Source: Paracoccaceae bacterium | Lineage (GTDB): Bacteria; Pseudomonadota; Alphaproteobacteria; Rhodobacterales; Rhodobacteraceae | DNA length: 20,188 nt | Assembly (NCBI GenBank): GCA_016937725.1 | Contig: JAFGVZ010000025.1 | Location: 1-20,188 of the forward strand | Direction: 5' to 3' | Shown here: positions 1 to 7,992 of the stretch, piece by piece | Position numbering within the stretch: position 1 is the stretch's first letter | How the letters are laid out: the number at the start of each line of letters is the position of its first letter | Notes under the pieces: generated by a model | The model's database searches: none | Seen by the model: only the letters and a program-made list of their open reading frames with translations | What the model was told of the DNA's origin: nothing | Program-made: the position numbers and the translations under genes

Positions 1-944
1 AAGAAGGGGCGCGCCATCGACACCATGTCGGCGGCCCCGCCTGCGAGCAATTCTTCGGCCAGTTCCGGCGTGTTGATGCGGTTCGAGGTGATGATAGGGA
101 TACCCACTTGCCCCATCAGCTTGCGCGTAACCCACGCCCAACCGCCGCGCGGCACGGATGTGGCGATGGTCGGCACCCGCGCTTCGTGCCAGCCGATGCC
201 GGTATTCAGGATGCTCGCGCCCGCGCCCTCGATGGCCTTTGCCAGTTGCACCACCTCTGCAAAGCTCTGGCCACCCGGCACAAGGTCAATGAGAGAGATG
301 CGGTAGATCACGATGAAATCGGGGCCGACAGTTTCACGCACACGGCGCACCACCTCGACCGGCAAACGCATCCGGTTTTCATACGTGCCGCCCCAGCGGT
401 CGGTTCGGTGATTGGTGGCTGCACATAGGAACTGGTTCAGGAAATACCCCTCGGACCCCATGACTTCGACGCCGTCATAGCCCGCCTCGCGCGCGCGGGC
501 GGCCGCGGCGGCGATGTCAGCGATCTGTTTTTCAATGCCCTCGTCATCCAATTCGCGTGGCTTGAACGGGCTGATGGGCGACTTGATCGCGGAAGGTGCG
601 ACGCAATCGGGGCTATAGGCGTAGCGGCCCGCGTGCAGGATCTGCATGGCGATCTTGCCGCCCTCTGCATGGACGCGGTTGGTGACAAGGCGGTGGTTGG
701 AAATGTCCTGCGGGGTGAACAGCCCCGCCGCGCCGGGGAATACGCCACCTTCGGCATTCGGCGCCATGCCGCCGGTCACGATCAGCCCCACGCCACCGCG
801 CGCACGCTCGGCATAATATTCGGCCACGCGTCCCCAATCGCCGCGTTCTTCCAGCCCCGTATGCATGGACCCCATCAGCACGCGGTTTTTCAGCGTGGTA
901 TGGCCAAGGTCCAAGGGCGCGAGCATATGGGGATAGGATGACAT
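1..944 (-). CDS. fadH: NADPH-dependent 2,4-dienoyl-CoA reductase (FadH type), N-terminal part
   Basis: This is the first 314 residues of an Old Yellow Enzyme-type reductase that runs off the left edge; the family is about 670 residues, so the 4Fe-4S and FAD/NADPH-binding half lies outside. FadH reduces 2,4-dienoyl-CoA to enoyl-CoA in beta-oxidation of unsaturated fatty acids. The visible TIM barrel closely resembles my recollection of E. coli FadH: LAPLDLGHTTLKNRVLMGSM at residues 8-27, EVMGSEGYFLNQF around 160-172 with Tyr167 (E. coli Tyr166), and GIGWHEARVPTIAT around 249-262 with His253 (E. coli His252). The ATG at 944 has AAAGGA 7 bases upstream and gives the usual N-terminus. It lies 132 bases downstream of the lipocalin gene on the same strand. 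A related two-domain enzyme such as trimethylamine or histamine dehydrogenase is possible but fits the N-terminus less well. Confidence 0.9.
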   Translation of the reverse strand, partial: MSSYPHMLAPLDLGHTTLKNRVLMGSMHTGLEERGDWGRVAEYYAERARGGVGLIVTGGMAPNAEGGVFPGAAGLFTPQDISNHRLVTNRVHAEGGKIAMQILHAGRYAYSPDCVAPSAIKSPISPFKPRELDDEGIEKQIADIAAAAARAREAGYDGVEVMGSEGYFLNQFLCAATNHRTDRWGGTYENRMRLPVEVVRRVRETVGPDFIVIYRISLIDLVPGGQSFAEVVQLAKAIEGAGASILNTGIGWHEARVPTIATSVPRGGWAWVTRKLMGQVGIPIITSNRINTPELAEELLAGGAADMVSMARPF

Positions 945-1049
945 GGAGGTTCCTTTGGCTGACACGAAACCCTAGCCGGGGGTGGGGCATTTGGTCCAGC
1001 ACAACGCGGCGTCAAGGCATGTGGGCGCGCGTCGGTGGCGGCTGTTGCC

Positions 1050-1073
1050 ATGAATATTTGGGGCAAGATGAAG
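1050..1073. repeat. Intergenic motif resembling a recurrent Rhodobacteraceae element
   Basis: The sequence ATGAATATTTGGGGCAAGATGAAG sits 3 bases beyond the stop codon of the lipocalin gene, in the 132-base gap before fadH. An arm pair TTGCC/GGCAA (about 1044-1048 and 1061-1065) flanks its AT-rich centre. From memory, close variants (an ATTTGGG-like core followed by AAGATGAAG) recur between genes in many roseobacter-group genomes. Only one copy is present here, so calling it a repeat rests on recall. A weak transcription end signal is another reading. Confidence 0.3.
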
Positions 1074-1076
1074 CTG

Positions 1077-2132
1077 TCAGTAGCCGGTCATTTCCAGATA
1101 GCCGCGCCCGGTATGGGTGCCGCTGACGCGGATCGGTCCTTCCCAATAGCTGACGGTCAGGTCCATCCAGGCCTGCGGGTTCACCGGCTCTGTCACAAGG
1201 CGCATGTCGCGCGCTGGCCAGTCGATCTGCCACCGCACCGGCACCGTGCGGCCCGCCACTTGCGCGGTGCCAAGAGGGGTGAAGCGCAGCGCACCATCAG
1301 GCAATGCGGTGGCGGTGCCGTCGGGTGTAATCCACGTGCCGGCGGTGAAAATATCGGCCCCGCGCAACTGGAACCCCATCAAGCGATGACCGTCATCGAG
1401 TGTGATCGACACCCAATCCCACCCCTGCTGGTCGCTGGCCAAGGGTTGGCTAGACCATTCGCGGTCAAGCCAGCCTTGGCCCGTCACCTCGACCGGGCCA
1501 GTCGGCAGATCAAGCGTGCCGGTGACGGTGTAGAAAGGTTGCGAGTAGTAATAGCTCGCCTGCCCTGCGGCGGATTTGATGGAATAGCCGTTTTCTCCAT
1601 GGAAGACGAGCGGACCTTCGGCGGTTAGCTCGAAGCTATAGCCGAAATCGGGTCCGGTCGCTTCGACCTTGAGCGCGGACAAGGCATCTGCACCCGTGGA
1701 TGCAGTGCTGGTCATGTGCCAATCGTCGATATAGGCACGAAACGGCGCGGCCTCTGCGCCCGCCTGCCCCACCCCGCCGCGCCCGAAGCGTTCGGCGGCG
1801 AAATGCGCATCTGGCGTGGTCAGCCCCGCATGCCCCATCCATACTTGCGGGCTATCCCAACCGGTGCGTTCCTCTGGTGCCAAAGCAGACCGAAACAGCG
1901 TCCATTGCGCACCGTAGTCGCGGCCATCCGCGCCCTGAAGCGTCATGGTCAGATACCACCATTCAATGCGGTATGCGGGATGCGCGCCATGATCGCGCGG
2001 GAATTGCAGCGCGCGGCCGCGTTCTGGGACGGCGAATCCAGTCGCATCGGTTCCAAGACCCGCGAAACCTTGGGCCAGCGCGGTCGGTGCCCATAGCAGC
2101 AGGACCAGAAAAACCTTAACGTTCATAGGCAA
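1077..2132 (-). CDS. Secreted AttH/CrtC-like lipocalin-domain protein
   Basis: A 351-residue protein with a signal peptide: hydrophobic stretch FLVLLLWAPTALA ending near residue 20, then AQ. The mature part carries hallmarks of the CrtC-N/AttH lipocalin-like family: RIEWWYLTMTL about 55-65, and WLDREWSSQPL followed by a GWDWVSITLDDGHRLMGFQL block in the second half. AttH-type proteins form two lipocalin-like beta barrels and are thought to bind hydrophobic ligands; the related CrtC hydrates carotenoids. It follows an ABC ATPase and permease with a short coding overlap (about 17 bases with the start used; 11 if the ATG at 2126 is used), so it is probably the periplasmic ligand-binding partner of that transporter. 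No lipobox cysteine is visible, so it should be soluble. Carotenoid hydratase activity is less likely because no carotenoid genes are nearby. Confidence 0.8.
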   Translation of the reverse strand: MPMNVKVFLVLLLWAPTALAQGFAGLGTDATGFAVPERGRALQFPRDHGAHPAYRIEWWYLTMTLQGADGRDYGAQWTLFRSALAPEERTGWDSPQVWMGHAGLTTPDAHFAAERFGRGGVGQAGAEAAPFRAYIDDWHMTSTASTGADALSALKVEATGPDFGYSFELTAEGPLVFHGENGYSIKSAAGQASYYYSQPFYTVTGTLDLPTGPVEVTGQGWLDREWSSQPLASDQQGWDWVSITLDDGHRLMGFQLRGADIFTAGTWITPDGTATALPDGALRFTPLGTAQVAGRTVPVRWQIDWPARDMRLVTEPVNPQAWMDLTVSYWEGPIRVSGTHTGRGYLEMTGY

Positions 2133-4473
2133 ACACCCTTAGCAATGGTCCCCCGCCCCCGCGCCACAAGCGCCATGCAGGCCAAGCGGCAGCGGCAATC
2201 ATGGCCAGCCCGGCCCAAAGCGCAAGCTGCGCCCAATCGGCTGGAAAAACCTGCAACGGCAGCCGCCAGCCGAAGGCCTGCACATTGATGACCGCGAGCA
2301 GCACCTGCGCCAGCATCAGCCCCACAGGCAGGGCCAGCACCATGGTCAGCCCTGCAAGCACCAGCGCGCGCGCCAGTTCCAGCCCTGCCAGTTGGCGCAG
2401 GGTCAACCCCATGGCCCACAAGGGCGCAAGCTGGACCAGCCGCAGGCCCGACAGCGTGACGAGGGTTGCAAACAGCGCCAGCGCCGCGACCGACAGGGTC
2501 AGCACGTTCAGCGCGCCGGTGATCAGGAAAGTCCGCTCGAAAATCGCCATGGAGATGGCCTTGGCCTGTGCTTGGTCGGTGATGGCCTGCGCGCTCAGCC
2601 CGAACTCGTCCAGAAGGGCGGCGCGCGTGGCGCTGGGGTCATCGGTGCGGATGGCCAGTTGCCGCGTGGGTGTGCCGGGGTAAAGACGGTCGAACCAGCC
2701 TTCGGTCACAATGGCCTGTGTCAGCGGGTTGCCGTAATCGGGATAGACGCCCAAGACGGGCACAGAACCTGCACCTGGCAACAGGACACTGTCCCCCGGC
2801 CAAAGGTTCGCGCGGCGCGCGAGTTGCTCGTTGATGAGCGCGCCGTCCTCTGCGGCCAGCCTGTCCCAGACATCCGGCACATCAGCAATCAGCGGCCAGT
2901 TGTCGCGAAACGTGGCGTGGTCACGCATGGCGAACACCGCGCCGGGGAAACCGGCTAGCGTGGCATCCACCCGGCGAAGGGGCAGCACAGCATTCACGCG
3001 CGGTGCAAGAAAGGCTTCCAACGCGACCGCCTGTGCGGCGTCTCGCGGGGTGATCGTGAACTCGGCCACAAGGCGCTGGTCCAGCCAGCCAATGAAAGTG
3101 GCACGAAAGCTGGCGACCATGGTGCCCACGCCGATATTGGCCGCAAGCGCCAGCATCAACGCCATCAGTGCCAGTGACAGACGCGGCAGGTTCTGGCGGC
3201 TATCGGCCCAGAACCATTGCGCGACAGGCGCTTGGGCCAAGCGCGCTGCCCCGCGCAGACCAAGCGCCAAGACGGGCGGGGTCAGCAATGCAGCCGAGAG
3301 AAGCGCTGCTGCCAAAAGTGCGAATCCCGCGAACAGGCCCGATCCGAACCAAGCCAGTGCCACGGCCACACCACCCAAGGCCAGCGCGCCCGCAACCTGC
3401 CAGCGCATCGCGCGGCCCGTCGCCATGGCCCAAGCGCGGGGTTGCGCGGGCGCGAGCACCGGCATGTGCCACAACCGCCACAATGCCTGCCCACCCGCCA
3501 GCACTGCACCTGCAAAGGCCATTGCCAAACCCGCCAGCGCCCAGACCGGGCTGAATTGCAGGCTGCCGGGCACCGGCGCGCCGTATAGGCCCCGCAGCGT
3601 GGCCGCGACATCGGGCAACAGGGCTGCGGCCAGCACATAGCCCAGCGCCAGCCCCGCCAGCCCCGCCACGAACGCCATCAAGACCAATTCGAAAGCCAAG
3701 GCCAGAGTCAAAGATCGCAGCGGCACGCCAAGACTGCGCAAGGTGCGAAACAACCCGCGCCGTTGCTCGAAGGCCAGTCCCACGGCAGAATGCACGATGA
3801 ACAGGCCCACGGCGAAGGCCAGCGCACCAAAGGCTGTCAGGTTCAGGTGGAAACTGTCGGTCAGGCCTTCAAGCTCTGCCCCCTCACTGGCCTGCGCAAG
3901 TTGCAAGCCATCGGGTAAGGGATCGGGCGCGGGACCAGTCAGCAACAGGTGGCTGATCTGGCCTTCCATGCCCAAAAAGCGTTGCGCGGTGCCAATATCA
4001 ACCAACAACGTGCCGACTGGAACTGCGTTCGACGGGCTGAGCGGCATGGGCGGGGCGCTGAACTCGGCCAGTGTTTCGGGATGGGCGAACCCCGCGCCTG
4101 CAAAAAATGCCTGCAAATCGCCATCGGCAAGGGCTGCGGCAGTCCCTTGCGGGGCCGTCAGGGGTTCAATGCCCAGAAGCGTGACGCGGGTTTCGGCCAC
4201 GGCCAAACGCCCCTCAACCACTGGAGAGACCAGCACCCCCTGCGCCCGCAACTCGGCAAATCTCGCCTGATCCATCTGCCCGCTTGGCGCGACAAGCCGC
4301 GACGCGCCATCCTCGGACACCAGTGCGGCGGCGGTGGCATAAGCCCCACGCGCCTGCGCGTTCAGGGCTTGCACCCCGGACCACAGAGCGGTTGCCAGTG
4401 TCAGACCCGCCAGCAGCATGGCCAGTTGCACTTTGTTGCGCAGCCAATGCGACAAAAGCGCTGTGAGCGTCAT
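2116..4473 (-). CDS. FtsX/MacB-type ABC transporter permease
   Basis: A 785-residue integral membrane protein. It has an N-terminal membrane helix at about 13-35, a large periplasmic region up to about 210, two or three helices with an FtsX-like block at 215-330, further helices around 360-450, a second periplasmic region, and three C-terminal helices ending in an Arg-rich tail (duplicated FtsX arrangement, as in YbbP/LolC-type permeases). Such permeases do not move a substrate through a channel; they use ATP hydrolysis in the cytoplasm to drive periplasmic extraction of lipids, lipoproteins or peptides. The start is set at the ATG at 4473, which overlaps the TGA of the ATPase gene as ATGA. 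A longer frame begins at 4512 but would lie inside the ATPase gene. It overlaps the following lipocalin gene, which points to one complex. The substrate is unknown. Confidence 0.85.
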   Translation of the reverse strand: MTLTALLSHWLRNKVQLAMLLAGLTLATALWSGVQALNAQARGAYATAAALVSEDGASRLVAPSGQMDQARFAELRAQGVLVSPVVEGRLAVAETRVTLLGIEPLTAPQGTAAALADGDLQAFFAGAGFAHPETLAEFSAPPMPLSPSNAVPVGTLLVDIGTAQRFLGMEGQISHLLLTGPAPDPLPDGLQLAQASEGAELEGLTDSFHLNLTAFGALAFAVGLFIVHSAVGLAFEQRRGLFRTLRSLGVPLRSLTLALAFELVLMAFVAGLAGLALGYVLAAALLPDVAATLRGLYGAPVPGSLQFSPVWALAGLAMAFAGAVLAGGQALWRLWHMPVLAPAQPRAWAMATGRAMRWQVAGALALGGVAVALAWFGSGLFAGFALLAAALLSAALLTPPVLALGLRGAARLAQAPVAQWFWADSRQNLPRLSLALMALMLALAANIGVGTMVASFRATFIGWLDQRLVAEFTITPRDAAQAVALEAFLAPRVNAVLPLRRVDATLAGFPGAVFAMRDHATFRDNWPLIADVPDVWDRLAAEDGALINEQLARRANLWPGDSVLLPGAGSVPVLGVYPDYGNPLTQAIVTEGWFDRLYPGTPTRQLAIRTDDPSATRAALLDEFGLSAQAITDQAQAKAISMAIFERTFLITGALNVLTLSVAALALFATLVTLSGLRLVQLAPLWAMGLTLRQLAGLELARALVLAGLTMVLALPVGLMLAQVLLAVINVQAFGWRLPLQVFPADWAQLALWAGLAMIAAAAWPAWRLWRGGGGPLLRVFAYER

Positions 4474-5129
4474 GCCAGCCGCCCCGCGCGCAGGTGCAGG
4501 TTGCGGTCGCATTGTCCGGCCAGCCGCGCAGAATGCGTGACCAGCAAGAGCGCCGCGCCCTGCGCGCGGGCCAATTCCAGCATCAGCGCAAAGACCGCAT
4601 CGCCCGTGGCTTCGTCCAGATTACCGGTCGGTTCATCGGCCAGCAGGACCTTGGGCTTTGCGGCCAAGGCCCGCCCGATGGCCACGCGCTGCTGCTGCCC
4701 GCCCGAAAGTTGTTCAGGATAGCGCGCCAAAAGGTCCGACAGGCCCAAACGGACAGCCAGAGCCGCGCAAAACTCCGGGTCATGGACACCCGCAAGCCGC
4801 GCTTGGAAGGCCAAGTTCGCGCCCACGGTCAAGGATGGCACAAGGTTGAACTGCTGAAATACCAGCCCCACAGTGCCGCGCCGCAACTTCGCGCGCCCGG
4901 CATCGGGCAGCGCAGCCATGTCCTGCGCACCAATCAGCACGCGGCCGGAATCTGGGGCTTCCAGACCCGCAGCAATGTGCAAAAGGGTGGATTTCCCGCT
5001 GCCGCTTTCGCCGGTCAGCGCCACAACTTGCCCCGCCGCCACGCCCAGCGACACGCCTTGCAGCACCGGCACGGCGCCCTCGGCACTGGCGAAGCTTTTG
5101 CGAATATCTTCGAGCGCCAGTAGTGTCAT
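4470..5129 (-). CDS. ABC transporter ATP-binding protein (LolD/MacB family)
   Basis: A 219-residue ATPase with all expected motifs: Walker A GESGSGKST at 40-48, Q-loop Gln92, signature LSGGQQQRVAIGRAL from 141, Walker B VLLADE at 161-166 followed by PTGNLD, and H-loop His199 in VTHSARLA. Length and motif spelling fit the LolD/MacB/FtsE class, whose partners are FtsX-type permeases, and such a permease follows with an ATGA overlap. It should energise that permease at the inner membrane. The start ATG at 5129 has AGGGA 6 bases upstream. The gene begins 58 bases after the regA stop on the same strand with no terminator-like hairpin between them, so read-through from regA is possible. Confidence 0.9.
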   Translation of the reverse strand: MTLLALEDIRKSFASAEGAVPVLQGVSLGVAAGQVVALTGESGSGKSTLLHIAAGLEAPDSGRVLIGAQDMAALPDAGRAKLRRGTVGLVFQQFNLVPSLTVGANLAFQARLAGVHDPEFCAALAVRLGLSDLLARYPEQLSGGQQQRVAIGRALAAKPKVLLADEPTGNLDEATGDAVFALMLELARAQGAALLLVTHSARLAGQCDRNLHLRAGRLA

Positions 5130-5187
5130 CGAAATCCCTGCGACCTGTCCGCCGCAAAGGATAGCCCGAAGAGAGGCCTGAGCAATG

Positions 5188-5748
5188 TCAGCGCGGCGAG
5201 CGTTTGGCCAGAATGCGCTGCAAGGTGCGGCGGTGCATGCTCAACCGGCGCGCAGTTTCCGAGACGTTGCGGTCGCATTGCTCGTAGACACGCTGGATAT
5301 GCTCCCACCGCACACGGTCGGCGGACATGGGGTTTTCCGGCGGCTCTGGCAGCGCCTCTCCCGAGGAGAGAAGCGCGCGGACAACTTCATTCGCGTCGGC
5401 GGGCTTGGACAGGTAATCCGTCGCCCCGATTTTTACCGCCGCCACAGCGGTTGCAATTGCCCCATACCCGGTCAGAACCACGATGCGCGCGTCCTCGCGC
5501 TTGGCACGCAGCACTTCCACCACGTCCAGCCCATTGCCATCGTCCAACCTAAGGTCAATCACGGCATAGGCCGGGGGCCTAGCCGTGGCGATTGCTTTTC
5601 CAGCCGCCACGCTATCGGCCATTTCTACGGAAAAGCCACGCTTTTCCATGGCGCGGGCAAGGCGCTTGAGAAAGACATCGTCATCATCGACAATTAACAG
5701 CGACGGGTCCGGGCCAAGGTCAAGTTCAAGTTCAGCGGTTTCGGTCAT
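5188..5748 (-). CDS. regA: Redox response regulator RegA (PrrA)
   Basis: A 186-residue response regulator: receiver domain at about 15-130, a Pro-rich linker (LPEPPENPMS, about 132-141), and a short Fis-type helix-turn-helix (RNVSETARRLSMHRRTLQRIL) at the C-terminus. Acidic pocket residues are DDDD at 21-24, the phosphorylation site is Asp65 in YAVIDLRLDDGNGLD (equivalent to Asp63 of PrrA), and Lys lies in YLSKPAD. The domain order, length and HTH are those of RegA/PrrA/ActR, the global activator of photosynthesis, CO2 and nitrogen fixation and respiratory cytochrome genes under low oxygen in Rhodobacter. It lies 105 bases downstream of senC on the same strand and near its kinase gene regB, as in Rhodobacter. 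No hvrA-like gene follows; an ABC transporter does. Confidence 0.96.
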   Translation of the reverse strand: MTETAELELDLGPDPSLLIVDDDDVFLKRLARAMEKRGFSVEMADSVAAGKAIATARPPAYAVIDLRLDDGNGLDVVEVLRAKREDARIVVLTGYGAIATAVAAVKIGATDYLSKPADANEVVRALLSSGEALPEPPENPMSADRVRWEHIQRVYEQCDRNVSETARRLSMHRRTLQRILAKRSPR

Positions 5749-5765
5749 CTGGTTCCCCTTTGGGC

Positions 5766-5843
5766 TTCCAGATAGTTAGGCCGCGCAAGGGCAAAGGTCA
5801 ATTTGAACCGAACATGGGGCGGTCAAAGCAGAATTATCTGGAA
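5766..5843. repeat. 9-bp perfect inverted repeat between senC and regA
   Basis: TTCCAGATA at 5766-5774 and its exact complement TATCTGGAA at 5835-5843 bracket the regA upstream region with 60 bases between the arms. The left arm touches the candidate -10 element; the right arm lies just outside the senC stop codon. It may be a regulator half-site pair or a long-range stem in the senC-regA transcript. A 9-bp match in a gap of this size could also be chance. Confidence 0.4.
5773..5801 (-). promoter_or_regulatory. Candidate sigma-70 promoter for regA
   Basis: On the minus strand TTGACC (5801-5796, 5 of 6 to the -35 consensus) is separated by exactly 17 bases from TAACTA (5778-5773, a poor -10). 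A start point near 5766 would leave a leader of about 18 bases carrying the AAAGGGGA ribosome site before the regA ATG at 5748. The -10 is weak, so this is tentative. It would let regA be made independently of senC. Confidence 0.35.
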
Positions 5844-5853
5844 ATATGCTGAT

Positions 5854-6474
5854 TTAGGCATTGTCGAGGAAACAGGCCACGCGGTCAGCCATCTGGTCAG
5901 GCGTCACCTCACGACGGAACAATTCGACAAACCCGTGCCCCGGCAGGTTCAGGTAGGTGAAGGTCGAATGGTCGATCAGGTAGAATTCGTCCTCGGTATC
6001 TTGCACCGCGTAATAGGCGCGGTAGGCGCGCGCTGCGTCGCGCAACTGCTGTTCGGTTCCGGTTAACCCGATCATCTTGGGGTGCATGAAGCTGACGAAT
6101 TCTGCCAACCCTTCCAGCGTGTCGCGGCCATGGTCGACAGAGATGAAAACCGGCGTCACGTCATAGCCGCGCTGTTCCAGCAGGTTCACGGCCTCTGCGT
6201 TGCGGGCATTGTCATAGGGGCAAACATCGGGGCAGAAGGTATAGCCGAAATAAAGCAGAACCGGGCGATCCGCGAAATCGGCCTCTGTCACTTGCTTGCC
6301 GGTATGGTCCGTCAGGGTGAACGGCCCGCCAATGGCTCCGCTGCCCCCTGCGACCGATGTTTCACGGCATTGCGCGAATTGGGTGTCTTCGGGCGCGAAA
6401 AACACCATCGCCCCCAGCCCGCCAAGGACAAGGGCCAAGAAACCTGCGGCCATAAGCGAATATCTTTGCAGCAT
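5854..6474 (-). CDS. senC: SenC/PrrC (Sco1 family) copper-binding cytochrome oxidase assembly protein
   Basis: A 206-residue protein anchored by one N-terminal membrane helix (about 6-26), with a periplasmic thioredoxin-fold Sco domain. Copper-binding residues are present: Cys81 and Cys85 in GYTFCPDVCPYDN and His169 in YLIDHSTFTYLN. Sco proteins deliver copper to the CuA or CuB site of terminal oxidases and act as thiol-disulfide reductases; in Rhodobacter, SenC/PrrC is needed for cbb3 oxidase activity and influences RegB/PrrB signalling. I chose the ATG at 6474, preceded by GAGGG at suitable spacing, over an in-frame start at 6624 that would extend the protein across the regB start. It is divergent from regB (88 bases between starts) and upstream of regA. 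Confidence 0.95.
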   Translation of the reverse strand: MLQRYSLMAAGFLALVLGGLGAMVFFAPEDTQFAQCRETSVAGGSGAIGGPFTLTDHTGKQVTEADFADRPVLLYFGYTFCPDVCPYDNARNAEAVNLLEQRGYDVTPVFISVDHGRDTLEGLAEFVSFMHPKMIGLTGTEQQLRDAARAYRAYYAVQDTEDEFYLIDHSTFTYLNLPGHGFVELFRREVTPDQMADRVACFLDNA

Positions 6475-6562
6475 GGAGCCCTCGTTCGTGTTACCTGCGC
6501 TTGATGCCAAAGCCCGGCCTGCGTAACAATCCCCTTTCCCCAAAATGTGACAACGCGCCCCC
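6475..6562. promoter_or_regulatory. senC/regB divergent intergenic region with weak promoter candidate for regB
   Basis: These 88 bases must hold the promoters of both transcripts. On the plus strand TTGATG (6501-6506), a 17-base spacer and TAACAA (6524-6529) form a weak candidate for regB. On the minus strand TTGTCA (complement of 6549-6554) matches five of six -35 bases for senC but no convincing -10 follows. No clear ribosome site precedes the regB ATG. The close packing suggests shared control, perhaps RegA autoregulation, but I could not place a RegA box. Confidence 0.3.
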
Positions 6563-7948
6563 ATGGACCCCACTTTCGGAGAGATCACCCAAGACAGCCG
6601 CACCGAATGGGTGCGGCTGCGCACGCTGGCCTATGTGCGGCTGCTGGCGCTGAGCGGCCAGATCGGGGCACTGGTGGTGGGCCAGCTTGCCTTTGGATTG
6701 CGCTTTGACAACGGCTTGGTCGCCTTGGTCATTGGCGCGGCGGGCATCTCTGTCCTGCTGTCGTTGTTCTTGTATCCAGCGGCGAAACGGCTGTCCGACA
6801 CCGAAGCGTCGCTGACCTTTCTGTTCGATATCACGCAGCTTTCGCTGCTGCTGTATCTGACCGGCGGCATCACCAACCCTTTTGCATTGCTGATCATGGC
6901 ACCCGTCGCGGTGGCGGCCATGGCGCTTCGGCTGCGCTCGACACTGCTTTTGTCGCTTGTGGCCATTGCGCTGATCACGCTGGTCAGCGTCAGCTATCGG
7001 CCTTTGCGTTTTGAAGATGGCACGGTGCTGGACGTGGCGTTCATCCTGACCTTCGGGCATTGGGCGGCGATCGTGATCGGGATTGCCTTTCAGACCTTCT
7101 ACGCCCAGCGCGTTGCCGCAGAGGCAAATTCCATGGCCGATGCCCTTCTGGCCGCGCAAATGGCGCTGTCGCGCGAGCAGAAATTGACCGATCTTGGCGG
7201 CGTGGTGGCCGCAACCGCGCATGAACTTGGCACGCCCTTGGCCACGATCAAGCTGGTCAGCGCGGAGCTGGCCGAAGAATTGGCGGACCGCCCCGACCTT
7301 GCGGAAGATGCGCGCTTGTTGGTTGAACAGGCTGATCGCTGCCGCACGATCCTGCAATCCATGGGGCGCAGTGGAAAGGACGACACGCTTCTGCGCCGCG
7401 CGCCGCTAGAGGCCCTTTTGACAGAAGCCGCCGAACCGCATCTGAACCGTGGCAAAACCGTGCATTTCCTGATCAAGGCCGGCGCAGGCGGCTCGGCGGC
7501 GCAACCGTTGATCCAGCGGCGACCGGAACTTATTCACGGGCTGCGCAACCTGATCCAGAACGCGGTGGATTTCGCGGCTTCCGAAGTTTGGGTCGATGCA
7601 AGCTGGACCAAGCAAACCCTGCGCATTCGGATCATTGACGACGGCCAAGGCTTTTCGACGCAGGTTTTAGGCAGTATCGGCGAGCCCTTCATCGGCCGGG
7701 GTCGCGACCCGAACCGCCCCAAGCGCCGCCCCGGCTATTCCGGCATGGGCCTTGGCATGTTCATCGCAAAAACACTTCTGGAACGCACCGGCGCGCGGAT
7801 GGAGTTTCTCAATTGTGACGGGATTATCAAAACCTTGCCCGGTGCGCCCGACCTGCGCGGCGCGCTGGTTGACATGACCTGGCCGCTGGCGCGTATCGCG
7901 GTGGACCCAGCCAAAGCCTTGGCCGAGAACCCTCGTATGGAAGAATAA
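6563..7948 (+). CDS. regB: Redox-sensing histidine kinase RegB (PrrB)
   Basis: A 461-residue membrane kinase. Six hydrophobic segments occupy about 25-180. GGITNPF at 101-107 is the conserved quinone-binding heptapeptide of RegB between transmembrane segments. The H-box is AATAHELGTPLATIK with His220. Cys260 in ADRCRTILQSMGRSGKDD matches the redox-active cysteine (Cys265 in R. capsulatus) that controls activity by disulfide or sulfenic acid formation. The N-box is HGLRNLIQNAVDFA (325-338), and the ATP-binding G-boxes are DDGQGF (359-364) and GYSGMGLGMFIA. RegB phosphorylates RegA when oxygen and oxidised quinone are low. It is divergent from senC-regA, as in Rhodobacter. The C-terminal 20 residues beyond the kinase domain are poorly conserved in the family as I recall it. 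Confidence 0.96.
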   Translation: MDPTFGEITQDSRTEWVRLRTLAYVRLLALSGQIGALVVGQLAFGLRFDNGLVALVIGAAGISVLLSLFLYPAAKRLSDTEASLTFLFDITQLSLLLYLTGGITNPFALLIMAPVAVAAMALRLRSTLLLSLVAIALITLVSVSYRPLRFEDGTVLDVAFILTFGHWAAIVIGIAFQTFYAQRVAAEANSMADALLAAQMALSREQKLTDLGGVVAATAHELGTPLATIKLVSAELAEELADRPDLAEDARLLVEQADRCRTILQSMGRSGKDDTLLRRAPLEALLTEAAEPHLNRGKTVHFLIKAGAGGSAAQPLIQRRPELIHGLRNLIQNAVDFAASEVWVDASWTKQTLRIRIIDDGQGFSTQVLGSIGEPFIGRGRDPNRPKRRPGYSGMGLGMFIAKTLLERTGARMEFLNCDGIIKTLPGAPDLRGALVDMTWPLARIAVDPAKALAENPRMEE

Positions 7949-7992
7949 GGGCGAAATCCCGCTTCGTGTTTGACCCGTGCATTGGATAGCCC

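Noticed and set aside
2831..3640. Plus-strand open frame opposite the ABC permease (269 codons)
   Set aside because: Low-complexity Ala, Ser, Arg and Pro translation typical of an antisense shadow; the permease frame has membrane helices and coupled neighbours.
6491..7357. Long open frame on the minus strand opposite regB (288 codons)
   Set aside because: Composition is rich in Gln, Arg and His as expected from reading a GC-rich gene backwards; no domain is recognisable and regB is certain.
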